From Timonella sp031979385 (lineage in GTDB: Bacteria > Actinomycetota > Actinomycetes > Actinomycetales > Cellulomonadaceae), in the NCBI GenBank assembly GCA_031979385.1, contig DALZEF010000015.1, positions 10,392-74,391 on the forward strand: a stretch of DNA of 64,000 nucleotides, read 5' to 3'. Both the position numbers and the translations under genes were made by a program. The notes under the pieces were generated by a model. That model had not been told where the DNA came from and made no database searches. It was given only the letters and a program-made list of their open reading frames with translations. Positions 1 through 8,570 of this stretch are shown one piece after another. Numbering within the stretch: the first letter of the stretch is position 1; every line of letters begins with the position of its first letter.

Positions 1-731
1 CCGCAGTGGTCGCATACGGCGAAATCCTGCCCAAGTCGGTCCTTGACGTGATCAAACATGGTTGGATCAACCTTCACTTCTCGCTTCTGCCGGCGTGGCG
101 TGGTGCCGCACCAGTACAGCGAGCGATCATGGCGGGCGATGAGGTGACCGGTGCGTCAACGTTCCGCATCGAAGAGGGACTAGACACAGGCCCGGTCTAC
201 GGCACAATGACCGAGACGATCCGACGTACCGACACGTCCGGTGAACTCCTGGGCCGACTAGCCGAGTCTGGGTCCGGCCTTCTCGTGGGCACTATGGATG
301 CCATCGCAGACGGAAGTATCGTGCCAGTTCCACAGCCCAATGACGGGGTCAGCCACGCAGCGAAGATCCTCGTAGCGGACGCACTCGTGGATTGGACTCG
401 TCCCACCCACATCGTTGACCGCACGATTCGCGGGGCTTCCCCAGCGCCGGGCGCATGGACCACCCTCTCGGACGGCAGCCGCTTAGGTATCGGCCCACTG
501 GCCAGCGCCCCACGTGGCGTTGAGATGCCGGAAAACCTAACGCCCGGCCAACTGTCAGTGACAAAGAAACACGTCTTTGTGGGAACTGGCTCGGGTACAG
601 CAGTCCTTGGCCAGGTCACACCTGTGGGCAAGAAACCCATGAACGCGGCCGACTGGGCGCGCGGTGCTCGCCTCGAACCAGATACGATTCTCGGGCAGTC
701 TGACGGCAGCTCACACCAGGGAGAACAGTGA
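1..731 (+). CDS. fmt: Methionyl-tRNA formyltransferase, 5'-truncated by window edge
   Basis: This enzyme transfers a formyl group from 10-formyltetrahydrofolate to Met-tRNA(fMet) for translation initiation in the cytoplasm. The open frame enters from outside the window (first complete codon at base 3), so the N-terminal part of the Rossmann domain is missing. The catalytic signature is present: INLHFSLLPAWRGAAP carries the Asn and His, and EGLDTGP carries the Asp. A C-terminal OB-like domain follows (about residues 120-230). The TGA stop overlaps the GTG start of rsmB by four bases, which points to translational coupling. The fmt-rsmB pair is a common actinobacterial arrangement. Identification is secure; only the start is unseen. 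Confidence 0.95.
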   Translation, partial: AVVAYGEILPKSVLDVIKHGWINLHFSLLPAWRGAAPVQRAIMAGDEVTGASTFRIEEGLDTGPVYGTMTETIRRTDTSGELLGRLAESGSGLLVGTMDAIADGSIVPVPQPNDGVSHAAKILVADALVDWTRPTHIVDRTIRGASPAPGAWTTLSDGSRLGIGPLASAPRGVEMPENLTPGQLSVTKKHVFVGTGSGTAVLGQVTPVGKKPMNAADWARGARLEPDTILGQSDGSSHQGEQ

Positions 732-2377
732 ACGACAACTCCGCGCGCGGTGAGCGCCACAACCGCAACGACCGCGATCGCTTCAACAGTGCCAGCCCGC
801 GCCAAGATCGGCCAAACCAAGCCCGTCGCAACGATTCCGGCAACGGTCGCTCTGGCTATGACCGTAACGACCGCGACAATGACCGACGTAACCACAACGA
901 GCGCCGTAACGCTGAAGGCAGGGAACGCTCCGCAACTCGTGCCCGTGGCGAATACAACCGCACGGCACTGGCCCCTAGCGCACGCCGTAAGGGTGCGGAC
1001 CTGCCACGTCAGATCGCCTTTGACGTGTTGCAGCAGGTAGCAGAGTCTGACGCCTACGCAAACCTGGTCTTACCTCCAGCACTCAACAGGGCCGGAGTAC
1101 GGGGACGTGACGCAGGATTCGCAACTGAACTCGCGTACGGAACGCTGCGCATGCAGGGCCGCTACGACGCAATCATCTCGCGCTGCACGGACCGTGGTCT
1201 GGACAAGATCGACCCACCGGTGCTCTCGTTGGCTCGGATGGGCGCACACCAACTATTGGGGATGCGCGTCCCGAGCCACGCGGCTGTTTCGGAGACCGTC
1301 GGTCTTGCCCGCCAAGAGGTCGGCGCGGGTGCGGCCCAGTTCCTGAACGCGATTTTGCGCAGAATCTCGGAGCGTCCCCTCGATGAGTGGCTTGACCTGC
1401 TAAACGCGGAAGCTGAGTCACCAACGGCAGCTCTCGCGCAGGTCCACTCGCACCCGTTGTGGATCACCCGGGCGCTCAAGGAAACCCTCGTGGCGAATGG
1501 TCGCCCAGCTGAGGAGATCGAGGCGCTGCTCCAAGCCGATAACAAGGCACCGCGCGTGACCCTCGTGGCTCGTCCTGGCCTATGCGACCGTGACCATCTC
1601 GCCGAATATGAGGCAGGCGAGCCAGGCGATCTGACGCCAACCGCGTACATCCTGGACGGCAAAGACCCCGCCGATATTCGCGAGGTTCGCTCCGGCGAAG
1701 CAGGCGTTCAGGACGAAGGCTCGCAACTCGTCACCCTCGCCTTCGCGGATGCACCTGTCGAAGGTAGCGACAAACGCTGGCTCGACATGTGCGCCGGTCC
1801 CGGCGGAAAGGCCGCCCTGCTGGGAGCCCTAGCTGCGCAGCGAGGTGCCCGACTCGTCGCCAATGAGGTGCAACCACACCGCGCTGACCTCGTGGTCAAG
1901 TCCACCAAAGCCATCCCAGCCCGCGCGATAGAGCGTATTCAGGTGTGGGACGGACGCGAAATCGGTGACTTGGAACCCGCCGCATACGACCGCGTGATGC
2001 TTGACGCTCCGTGCACCGGACTTGGCGCGCTGCGCCGTCGCCCTGAATCGCGCTGGCGCCGCACGGTCGCGGACCTCACGCAACTGACGGGGCTGCAGCG
2101 CGAACTGCTTGCCTCGGCCCTCAAGACCGTGCGGGTTGGGGGAGTGGTCGGGTATGTGACCTACTCGCCGCACCTCGCGGAGACGCGGTTCATTGTCGAC
2201 GACGTCCTCAAGTCGCTGCCCGAAGGTTCCGTCGAGCGCATTGATGCTCGCGAGATCGTGCGCGACATTGCGGGCGAGTATGCCGAGTTTGATGGCGACC
2301 GGCTGGACGTTCAGTTGTGGCCGCACGTGCACGGCACAGACGCGATGCACCTGACGTTGCTGCGCCGGCTTGCGTAG
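728..2377 (+). CDS. rsmB: 16S rRNA m5C methyltransferase RsmB/Fmu family, motif VI Cys replaced by Tyr
   Basis: The 549-residue protein has three parts. Residues 1-90 are a disordered Arg/Asn/Asp-rich tail, 95-230 are a NusB-like RNA-binding domain, and about 330-549 are a Rossmann-type SAM methyltransferase. The SAM loop DMCAGPGGKA starts near residue 351, and motif IV LDAPCTG has Cys429. The family normally methylates C967 of 16S rRNA using a motif VI Cys as nucleophile and the motif IV Cys for release. Here motif VI reads VTYSPHLAE, with Tyr479 where TCS is expected, so activity by the normal mechanism is doubtful. The GTG start at 728 overlaps the fmt stop. The next gene, rpe, follows after 42 bases on the same strand. 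Confidence 0.9.
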   Translation: MNDNSARGERHNRNDRDRFNSASPRQDRPNQARRNDSGNGRSGYDRNDRDNDRRNHNERRNAEGRERSATRARGEYNRTALAPSARRKGADLPRQIAFDVLQQVAESDAYANLVLPPALNRAGVRGRDAGFATELAYGTLRMQGRYDAIISRCTDRGLDKIDPPVLSLARMGAHQLLGMRVPSHAAVSETVGLARQEVGAGAAQFLNAILRRISERPLDEWLDLLNAEAESPTAALAQVHSHPLWITRALKETLVANGRPAEEIEALLQADNKAPRVTLVARPGLCDRDHLAEYEAGEPGDLTPTAYILDGKDPADIREVRSGEAGVQDEGSQLVTLAFADAPVEGSDKRWLDMCAGPGGKAALLGALAAQRGARLVANEVQPHRADLVVKSTKAIPARAIERIQVWDGREIGDLEPAAYDRVMLDAPCTGLGALRRRPESRWRRTVADLTQLTGLQRELLASALKTVRVGGVVGYVTYSPHLAETRFIVDDVLKSLPEGSVERIDAREIVRDIAGEYAEFDGDRLDVQLWPHVHGTDAMHLTLLRRLA

Positions 2378-2419
2378 ACTACACGCGACACCCCAACCCG
2401 AACCCGAAGAAGGATGAGC

Positions 2420-3082
2420 ATGACCGCCCAAATCGCCCCCAGTATTCTCTCGGCTGACTTCACCAACCTTGAACGCGACCTCGGTAAGATCGCGACCGCG
2501 GATTGGGCGCATGTGGACGTCATGGACAACCACTTCGTGCCTAACCTGACCATCGGGTTGCCGGTTGTGGAGCGTATCCGTCAGGTGTCGCCGGTGCCGA
2601 TTGACGTGCACCTCATGATCGAGGACCCGGACCGTTGGGCACCCGGGTTTGCCGAGGTGGGGGCGCAGTCCGTGACGTTCCATGCGGAGGCCGCGACCGC
2701 TCCGGTGCGGTTGGCGCGCGAGTTGCGTCGCCTGGGTGCTCGGGCTGGGATGGCGTTGCGCCCGGCGACCCCGGTCGAGCCGTACATTGACCTGCTCAGC
2801 GAGCTCGACATGCTGCTGATTATGACCGTGGAGCCAGGATTTGGTGGGCAGTCGTTCATCGAGGGGACACTCCCCAAGATTCAGCGGGCGCGCAAGGCGC
2901 TCAGCGAACAGAACCTTGACGTGTGGATTCAGGTTGATGGGGGAGTCTCGCGTTCCACGATTGAGCGCGCCGCCGAGGCTGGTGCGAACGTGTTCGTGGC
3001 CGGTTCCGCGGTGTATGGTGCCGACGACATTCCAGGTGAGATTGACGTGTTGCGGCAGATGGCGGCAGCGCATACGCACTGA
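2420..3082 (+). CDS. rpe: Ribulose-phosphate 3-epimerase
   Basis: Interconverts D-ribulose 5-phosphate and D-xylulose 5-phosphate in the pentose phosphate pathway. The 220-residue TIM barrel shows the family signatures APSILSADF, HVDVMDNHFVPN (metal-binding His and Asp), VHLM, EPGFGGQSF and VDGGVS (catalytic Asp). Two in-frame ATGs occur, at 2414 and 2420. The GAAGAAGG ribosome-binding sequence touches the first and sits about six bases before the second, so I chose 2420. It lies between rsmB and the his genes on the same strand, a conserved actinobacterial order. Identification is very secure. Confidence 0.96.
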   Translation: MTAQIAPSILSADFTNLERDLGKIATADWAHVDVMDNHFVPNLTIGLPVVERIRQVSPVPIDVHLMIEDPDRWAPGFAEVGAQSVTFHAEAATAPVRLARELRRLGARAGMALRPATPVEPYIDLLSELDMLLIMTVEPGFGGQSFIEGTLPKIQRARKALSEQNLDVWIQVDGGVSRSTIERAAEAGANVFVAGSAVYGADDIPGEIDVLRQMAAAHTH

Positions 3083-3169
3083 CTTTTTCTTATTCATTTG
3101 CGACGAGCCGGGCCAGTTGGCTCGGCTTGTCCCGTGGAGTCTGGCTGGCTGCGGATAGCCTCCGCAACT

Positions 3170-3235
3170 CGATGGGGCCTTTTTGGTCCAAGTATGCAGA
3201 TAAATTCTGCGTACCCGGACTAAAAAGAGCCCATC
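3170..3235. repeat. 66-bp imperfect palindrome, dispersed element copy 1
   Basis: The left arm (3170-3200, starting CGATGGGGCCTTTTTGGTCC) is an imperfect inverted copy of the right arm (about 3204-3235, reading CGATGGGCTCTTTTTAGTCC on the minus strand). The same arm sequence recurs at 16407-16473 as a second palindrome and at 37892-37919 as a single arm. It lies in the rpe-hisE gap (3083-3344), which otherwise holds only the hisE upstream region. It may be a REP/MITE-like element that also serves as a terminator. The repeat is seen directly; its nature is inferred. Confidence 0.75.
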
Positions 3236-3344
3236 GGGCGTGAATAAGCCGTCATGTGGAATGAGTAGACGCCCGGCAGCACGGGAACGTTCAGGAAATG
3301 GACGAGGAGCCCAGTAGATGAAACGCAACCGGTAGGATTATGCA

Positions 3345-3608
3345 GTGAAGTCATTTGAAGAGTTGTTTGAGGAACTCCAGCAAAAAGCCGTAGACCGCCC
3401 AGAGGGATCTGGCACGGTCAAGGAACTTGACGCAGGGGTTCACTTCATCGGGAAGAAAATCGTTGAGGAAGCTGCGGAGGTCTGGATGGCCTCCGAATAC
3501 CAGTCTGACGAGGAAGCCGCCGAAGAGATCTCGCAACTGCTTTACCATACCCAGGTCATGATGGTCGCCAAGGGAATTTCCTTAGGCGATGTGTACAAGT
3601 ACCTCTGA
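3345..3608 (+). CDS. hisE: Phosphoribosyl-ATP diphosphatase
   Basis: Second step of histidine synthesis: hydrolyses phosphoribosyl-ATP to phosphoribosyl-AMP and pyrophosphate. The 87-residue all-alpha protein has the MazG-like metal-binding pattern KIVEEAAEVWMA followed by EEISQLLYH. Its length is typical of stand-alone actinobacterial HisE. It starts with GTG at 3345. hisG follows after 28 bases, so the two probably share a transcript, as in other actinobacteria where hisE-hisG sit apart from the main his operon. Confidence 0.95.
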   Translation: MKSFEELFEELQQKAVDRPEGSGTVKELDAGVHFIGKKIVEEAAEVWMASEYQSDEEAAEEISQLLYHTQVMMVAKGISLGDVYKYL

Positions 3609-3636
3609 CCCGACGTAAAGACTGACAGGACCACTC

Positions 3637-4485
3637 ATGCTACGCGTAGCAGTACCAAACAAGGGCTCACTTTCGGAGCCAGCAGTCGCGATGCTCAAGG
3701 AGGCGGGATACCGCCAGCGCCGCGATTCTCGTGAACTCGTTCTCTCCGACCCTGAGAACGGTGTTGAATTCTTCTTCCTGCGCCCACGCGACGTCGCCGT
3801 GTATGTGGGGGCCGGAACCGTGGACGCCGGAATCACCGGACGCGACCTACTCCTAGATTCAGGTGCGAACGCTGAGGAACATCTGGCGCTCGAGTTCGCT
3901 CGTTCGACGTTCCGGTTCGCCGCGCCAAGTGGCACCATCACCGACATCAAGAAGATCGGTGGTTTGCGGGTTGCGACCTCGTACAACACTCTCGTCGCGG
4001 ACTACCTCGAAGCTCAGGGCGTTACCCCTGCTGCGGTCGTGCACCTTGACGGAGCGGTTGAATCGTCCGTGCAGCTTGGCGTTGCGGACATCATCGCGGA
4101 CGTCGTCGAGACCGGGACCACGCTTAAAGCAGCTGGCCTTGCAGTGTTCGGTGAGCCGATTCTCGTGTCCGAGGCCGTGCTGATCCGACGTAAGGGCATC
4201 GAGGTTCCCGTTGGTCTTGAGACCCTGACCCGTCGACTTCAAGGTGTGTTGACAGCGCACAAGTATGTGCTCATGGACTACGACGTTCCAGCTGCGCTCG
4301 TGCAAAAGGCTGTCGCCGTTACTCCGGGCCTTGAGTCACCAACGGTGTCACCACTGCACGACACCGAATGGGTTGCTGTGCGGGCGATGGTTCCAAAGAA
4401 CCAGACCAACAAGGTGATGGACGAACTCTACGAGATCGGTGCCCGCGCGATTCTCGTCACCGGCATCATGGCGTGCCGCCTCTAA
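3637..4485 (+). CDS. hisG: ATP phosphoribosyltransferase, long form
   Basis: First, feedback-regulated step of histidine synthesis: joins ATP and PRPP to form phosphoribosyl-ATP. At 282 residues it is the long form with a C-terminal regulatory (histidine-binding) domain at about residues 210-282, so it does not need a HisZ partner. Visible family sequences are LRVAVPNKGSL at the N-terminus, the PRPP loop DIIADVVETGTTLKAAGL, and the C-terminal GARAILVTGIMACRL. The ATG at 3637 follows an ACAGGACC ribosome-binding region. A strong hairpin 90 bases downstream terminates the operon. Confidence 0.96.
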   Translation: MLRVAVPNKGSLSEPAVAMLKEAGYRQRRDSRELVLSDPENGVEFFFLRPRDVAVYVGAGTVDAGITGRDLLLDSGANAEEHLALEFARSTFRFAAPSGTITDIKKIGGLRVATSYNTLVADYLEAQGVTPAAVVHLDGAVESSVQLGVADIIADVVETGTTLKAAGLAVFGEPILVSEAVLIRRKGIEVPVGLETLTRRLQGVLTAHKYVLMDYDVPAALVQKAVAVTPGLESPTVSPLHDTEWVAVRAMVPKNQTNKVMDELYEIGARAILVTGIMACRL

Positions 4486-4571
4486 CTGTTCTTTCAAGTC
4501 AGGGTACGGTTCCCTCTGCTTAACCTAGAAAGTTCTTAGGCTAAAAAGAGAAAACTGTACTCTGAGAAACT

Positions 4572-4613
4572 AAAAAGGCTTGGCCCGTCCTTTCGGACGG
4601 GCCAAGCCTTTTT
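4572..4613. terminator. Bidirectional terminator between convergent hisG and DEAD-box helicase
   Basis: A perfect 19-bp stem (AAAAAGGCTTGGCCCGTCC and its complement) closes a TTTC loop, with A and T runs on opposite ends. It can stop transcription from both sides and sits exactly between two convergent genes. Confidence 0.92.
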
Positions 4614-4625
4614 GCTGTCTAGGGA

Positions 4626-6614
4626 TCAGCGGTTACCGCGGCCACCAAAACGTGGCTTCGAACCACGGTCGTATCCGCCGCGACCACCGCGGTCTTCACC
4701 ATAGCCACCGCGTCCGCCACGACGGTCGTCGCCGTAACCTCCGCGACCACCACGGCCAGCACGATCATTGTCGCGTCCACGACGGTCATCCCGTCCACCA
4801 CGGTCTTCGTAACGTCCGCCCGAGCGTGGCGCTGGACCGCCCTCGTCCTCACGGATACGCAGGGCACGTCCACCCACACGAGCGTTGGAGATGCGCTCGA
4901 GCGTGTCTGCGCTCATGGGAGCGGTGATGTCCACGAGGGAGAAGGTGTTGAAGATGTCGATGCGGCCTACGTCGCGGCCGGAAATACCACCCTCGTTGGC
5001 GAGTGCGCCAACGATTCCGCGTGGTTCAGCGCCATCCTTGTGGCCGACTGCGATACGGTAGCGGGTGCCTTCTGCTGGGCGGGAGGAGCGCTCACGGCGA
5101 TCTCCCCGTTCGAAGCGGTCGCCACGATCTCCGCGGTCACGGTCGCGTCCACCACGACGGTCGCCGCGGTCATCCTTGAAACGGGAGTCGCGTTCTTCGC
5201 GGTTCTTCTTGGCGCGGCGGTCCTCGGCTGCCTGCTGCTCGTACTCTTCCTGCTCTCGGCGAGCACGTGGCCCGTCGTCACCGACCGCGATCGCTGCGAG
5301 GGCGGAAGCCACAGCCACAGCGTCGGTTCCGGTGTTCTCAACGTATTCAGCGATGAGTTGGCTGTACATGTCGAGACGTCCAGCGGTGATGCGTTGTTCA
5401 AGGGACTCAAGCATCTTCTTGGTCTTGTGCTCGGACACGTCCGCTGGGGATGGGATCGCAACCTCTTCAAGCTTGGTGCGGATCGTGCGTTCGATGAACT
5501 TGAGCTTGTTGCGCTCGCTCGGAGTGATAAACGACAGTGCGCGGCCGGTACGACCTGCGCGGCCGGTACGACCAATACGGTGCACGTAGGCTTCAGGCTC
5601 ACCGGGGATGTCAAAGTTCACGACCAGGCCGATGCGGTCCACGTCGAGACCACGTGCTGCAACGTCGGTTGCCACGAGGACATCGAGCTGACCCGAGCGC
5701 AGCCGCTCAACGATCTTCTCGCGGTCCTTCTGGGCGACGTCACCGGAGATGGTTGCTGCCGAGATACCGCGCTCAACGAGCGCGGAGCCAACCTCCTCCG
5801 CAGCACCACGGGTGCGGCAGAACACGATGGCAGCCTCAACGTCAGCGGTGGCAAGCACGCGGAAGAGCGAGCCCGCCTTGTGACGGAATGGCACGATCGC
5901 GTATTCCTGCGATACCGAGGTGACGGTCGAGGACTGGCGTGCCACGGCGATCTCAACTGGATCCTTGAGGTGCTGGTTGGCAACCCGACGGATCTGTGGT
6001 GGCATCGTCGCGGAGAAGAGTGCGACCTGACGCTCGGTGGGTGCTTCTGAGAAGACCCGTTCAACGTCGTCGGCAAAACCCATGCGAAGCATTTCATCTG
6101 CTTCGTCGAGTACGAGGAAGCGGATGTTGTTCAGGTCGAGGGTGCCTCGTTCGAGGTGGTCGATAACGCGGCCAGGCGTTCCCACGACAACCTGCACGCC
6201 GGACTTCAGGGCGCGGATCTGTGGTGGGTATGGGGAGCCACCGTATACGGCGAGTACCTCGAGGCCGTCGATGTGCTGTGCGAAGGATTCGATTGCTTCC
6301 GAGACCTGGATTGCGAGTTCGCGGGTTGGCGCCAGCACGAGCGCCTGAACGTTGCGTTCGCTTGGGTCGAGAGCTGCAAGCATGGGCAGGCCAAAGGCAG
6401 CGGTCTTTCCGGTACCGGTCTGGGCGATGCCGGTGATGTCGCGGCCTGCGAGAAGTTCCGGGATTGCACGTTCCTGGATTGAGGAGGGAGTGACGAATCC
6501 GAGCGACTTAACCGCGGCGAGGAGGTTTTCGGGTAGTCCGAGGTCGTCGAAGGTGACGGTTGGCTCGGACGGGGTTTCTGAAGTTACATTCTCGTGTGCT
6601 TCAGCAGAAGTCAT
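4626..6614 (-). CDS. deaD: DEAD-box ATP-dependent RNA helicase, DeaD/CsdA type
   Basis: The 662-residue cytoplasmic RNA helicase remodels RNA structure in ribosome assembly and mRNA decay, often cold-induced. The core (about residues 20-380) has a Q motif with TFDDLGLPENLLAAV, Walker A AQTGTGKT, DEAD box VLDEADEML, SAT motif FSATMP and motif VI HRIGRTGRAG. A DbpA-type RNA-binding domain follows at about 525-600 (YRIAVGHKDG, GIVGALANEGG). Between and after these are long Arg/Gly/Asp-rich tails (about 450-520 and 605-662) that look disordered and RNA-binding. The ATG at 6614 is preceded by a structured leader of roughly 300 bases. The gene is monocistronic, with the shared terminator just downstream. 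Confidence 0.95.
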   Translation of the reverse strand: MTSAEAHENVTSETPSEPTVTFDDLGLPENLLAAVKSLGFVTPSSIQERAIPELLAGRDITGIAQTGTGKTAAFGLPMLAALDPSERNVQALVLAPTRELAIQVSEAIESFAQHIDGLEVLAVYGGSPYPPQIRALKSGVQVVVGTPGRVIDHLERGTLDLNNIRFLVLDEADEMLRMGFADDVERVFSEAPTERQVALFSATMPPQIRRVANQHLKDPVEIAVARQSSTVTSVSQEYAIVPFRHKAGSLFRVLATADVEAAIVFCRTRGAAEEVGSALVERGISAATISGDVAQKDREKIVERLRSGQLDVLVATDVAARGLDVDRIGLVVNFDIPGEPEAYVHRIGRTGRAGRTGRALSFITPSERNKLKFIERTIRTKLEEVAIPSPADVSEHKTKKMLESLEQRITAGRLDMYSQLIAEYVENTGTDAVAVASALAAIAVGDDGPRARREQEEYEQQAAEDRRAKKNREERDSRFKDDRGDRRGGRDRDRGDRGDRFERGDRRERSSRPAEGTRYRIAVGHKDGAEPRGIVGALANEGGISGRDVGRIDIFNTFSLVDITAPMSADTLERISNARVGGRALRIREDEGGPAPRSGGRYEDRGGRDDRRGRDNDRAGRGGRGGYGDDRRGGRGGYGEDRGGRGGYDRGSKPRFGGRGNR

Positions 6615-6670
6615 CTGTGGTTTTTACCATTCCTAAGTGCGGGCAGGGCTAAATAAGGGCACACAACACG

Positions 6671-6921
6671 TGGCTTGCCGTAGCAAGCCAACACACCTTT
6701 GCCTGACCTGGGTCATGCGACGTACAGATTTGCAGCGCCTTCTGCGCTGCCAGACGTCGCATCCCGAACACACACTGGGAAAGCTTCGCACCGGAACCTG
6801 TTGTCCAGCTGCCACTCCTGGTTGTGAGTAGGAGGAGTGGGGAAGTTTCGTAAACACACGCACAAGCGGGAGTTACGACGTTCTGCGTCGTTGTCCATTC
6901 TATTCGAGTGGGCAATCGAAT
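6671..6921 (-). promoter_or_regulatory. Structured 5' leader and upstream region of the DEAD-box helicase gene
   Basis: The gap 6615-7062 holds several inverted repeats. At 6671-6690 a perfect 8-bp stem closes a CGTA loop, which reads C(UACG)G in the minus-strand RNA, a UNCG-type tetraloop. At 6715-6762 a 9-bp outer stem encloses a 7-bp inner stem. At 6812-6840 there is an 8-bp stem, and at 6902-6921 ATTCGA-N8-TCGAAT. None is followed by a T run, so they do not look like terminators. Their position fits an autoregulated or cold-responsive leader, which is inference. The remaining part (6922-7062) is upstream of pgsA and shows no gene. Confidence 0.5.
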
Positions 6922-7062
6922 GCGCGTTGCGTGGCGGTGAGTTCTAACACAGGTGGGAGGATAGGATATATGCAGGATAAACGTGTTGCGGCGGGCGTTT
7001 ACCGCCACGGCCGATAAGTGTGCATGCAACACTCGGCGGATACGACAGGGGTGGAAGCGGTA

Positions 7063-7650
7063 GTGAAGCTGACCAAGGAGGATCTGACGATCCCGAATCT
7101 CATCAGTGCCTTCCGGTTGCTGTTGATTCCGGTGTTTGCGGTCCTTGCGTCTTTAGAGCATGATCTGGCCGCGCTCATTGTTGTTGCCGTGTCTTCGATC
7201 TCGGACTGGGCTGACGGGTATATCGCTCGACGGTTCAATCAGGTGTCCGAACTCGGGAAGTCGCTTGACCCAATCGCCGACCGTTGCTTCATTCTCGTCA
7301 CGTTTGTGGTTCTTGTGGTGCGCGAGGAAATTCCGATCTGGTTGCTGCTCCTTGTGGTGGGGCGTGATCTGGTGATGGCCATCTTGGTCTCTCTCGTTGC
7401 CCGCTCGGGACACCGTCCAATGGCTGTCACTTATGTGGGTAAGGCCGCGACACTGTGTTTGCTGGTTGCGATGCCGTTGTTCCTGCTTGCGACTCTTACG
7501 GCTGACGCCAGTACGTTCTCGGATGTTGCACGTGTGCTGGCGTGGATTTTCGCTCTGATCGGTGTCGTCCTGTATTGGGCCTCGGCCATCCAATATTTAC
7601 GTCGTGGCGTTACGTTGCTGCGTGTGCGGCCTGAAGTGGACAACGTTTGA
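7063..7650 (+). CDS. pgsA: CDP-alcohol phosphatidyltransferase (PgsA family)
   Basis: Integral membrane enzyme that joins a CDP-diacylglycerol lipid to a small alcohol, most likely glycerol 3-phosphate in phosphatidylglycerol synthesis. The family signature is complete: SDWADGYIARRFNQVSELG, followed by KSLDPIADR, supplies all four Asp residues. About five to six hydrophobic helices follow. Several upstream in-frame starts exist; I chose GTG 7063 because GGAAGCGG lies just before it and the protein then begins KLTKEDLTIPN like relatives. Synteny with the M. tuberculosis pgsA2 block (pgsA-DUF881-sbp-DUF881-garA) supports the call. The exact alcohol substrate is not proven by sequence. Confidence 0.9.
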   Translation: MKLTKEDLTIPNLISAFRLLLIPVFAVLASLEHDLAALIVVAVSSISDWADGYIARRFNQVSELGKSLDPIADRCFILVTFVVLVVREEIPIWLLLLVVGRDLVMAILVSLVARSGHRPMAVTYVGKAATLCLLVAMPLFLLATLTADASTFSDVARVLAWIFALIGVVLYWASAIQYLRRGVTLLRVRPEVDNV

Positions 7651-8570
7651 TGAACCTGAGGAAGATGCTCCGGGATCTATTTGGACAACATCCCGTGTCC
7701 AATACCCCGAAAGACGCGTCCATGACGCTTCTCTACGAGGTGATGCATCGCCCGCTTGATCCCAGTTATGCGGCCGCGGCAGAGAAACGCCGACAGGTTG
7801 AGGCTGCCGGCGGGAGACTCGGGGCTTCGCCCCTGTGGCGGGTTACGTCTTTGTTGTTGGCAGTCGGACTCGGATTCACGACGATCACCGGAGTCATGTC
7901 ATTGCGTGGCCGTGCGGAGGTGGCAGCGGGAGCGCGTGTGCTGCTACGAGACCAGATCGTTGAGCGCACGGAGCAGATGCACGCCTACGAACAGTCAATC
8001 GTTGAGAAATCTGACATGAGGGACCAACTGCAAGAGAGCCTGTTGCAGTACTCGTCGATAGAGAACGATGTGCGTGTGTTGCGTGACCGGGTGCGTACCG
8101 GGTCGGTCGCAGTTGAGGGACCCGGGTTGGTCATCACAATCAAGGACGGGCCCAACGTTGAGTCCAGCCGAGACAACCGGGTACGGGATGTGGATGTTCG
8201 CGCAGTCGTGTCGGCACTGTGGGGGTCCGGTGCTGAATCCATTTCAGTGAATGGCAAGCGTCTGACCCCAACCAGCGCCATCCGAAGTGCCGGAGACGCG
8301 ATTTTGGTGGACCTAACCGGTTTGTCGTCGCCGTACAAGATTGAGGCGATTGGCGATCCACAGCAGATGGAAACCGAGTTTGTGAAAAATCCGATTACCA
8401 CGGACCTGCTGGAACTCGAGTCACGGTACGGCATCTCGACTCAGGTCGCGCGAGCCGATACGCTCAAACTCGCAGCAGGAAATGCCCGCACACTTATTTA
8501 TGCACGTACCCTCGGGGACGATTCGTCACTGAGCTCAGATGAGAAAAGCCAAGGTAAGGGAATACGATGA
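7650..8570 (+). CDS. DUF881 membrane-anchored protein, first of two
   Basis: The 306-residue protein has a cytoplasmic N-terminus of about 60 residues, one membrane helix (about 65-87, LWRVTSLLLAVGLGFTTITG), a short coiled segment and an extracellular DUF881 domain (about 140-290) with the typical phrases GPGLVITIKDG and VRDVDVRAVVSALWGSGAESISVNGKR. The family is widespread in Gram-positives beside sbp and cell-division or envelope genes; its biochemical role is unknown. The ATG at 7650 shares one base with the pgsA stop, and the gene overlaps sbp by four bases (ATGA), so the block is a tightly coupled operon. Confidence 0.9.
   Translation: MNLRKMLRDLFGQHPVSNTPKDASMTLLYEVMHRPLDPSYAAAAEKRRQVEAAGGRLGASPLWRVTSLLLAVGLGFTTITGVMSLRGRAEVAAGARVLLRDQIVERTEQMHAYEQSIVEKSDMRDQLQESLLQYSSIENDVRVLRDRVRTGSVAVEGPGLVITIKDGPNVESSRDNRVRDVDVRAVVSALWGSGAESISVNGKRLTPTSAIRSAGDAILVDLTGLSSPYKIEAIGDPQQMETEFVKNPITTDLLELESRYGISTQVARADTLKLAAGNARTLIYARTLGDDSSLSSDEKSQGKGIR

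Noticed and set aside
1829..3328. 499-residue minus-strand open frame across rsmB and rpe
   Set aside because: It is antisense to two well-identified genes, has low-complexity Arg/His composition and no domain.
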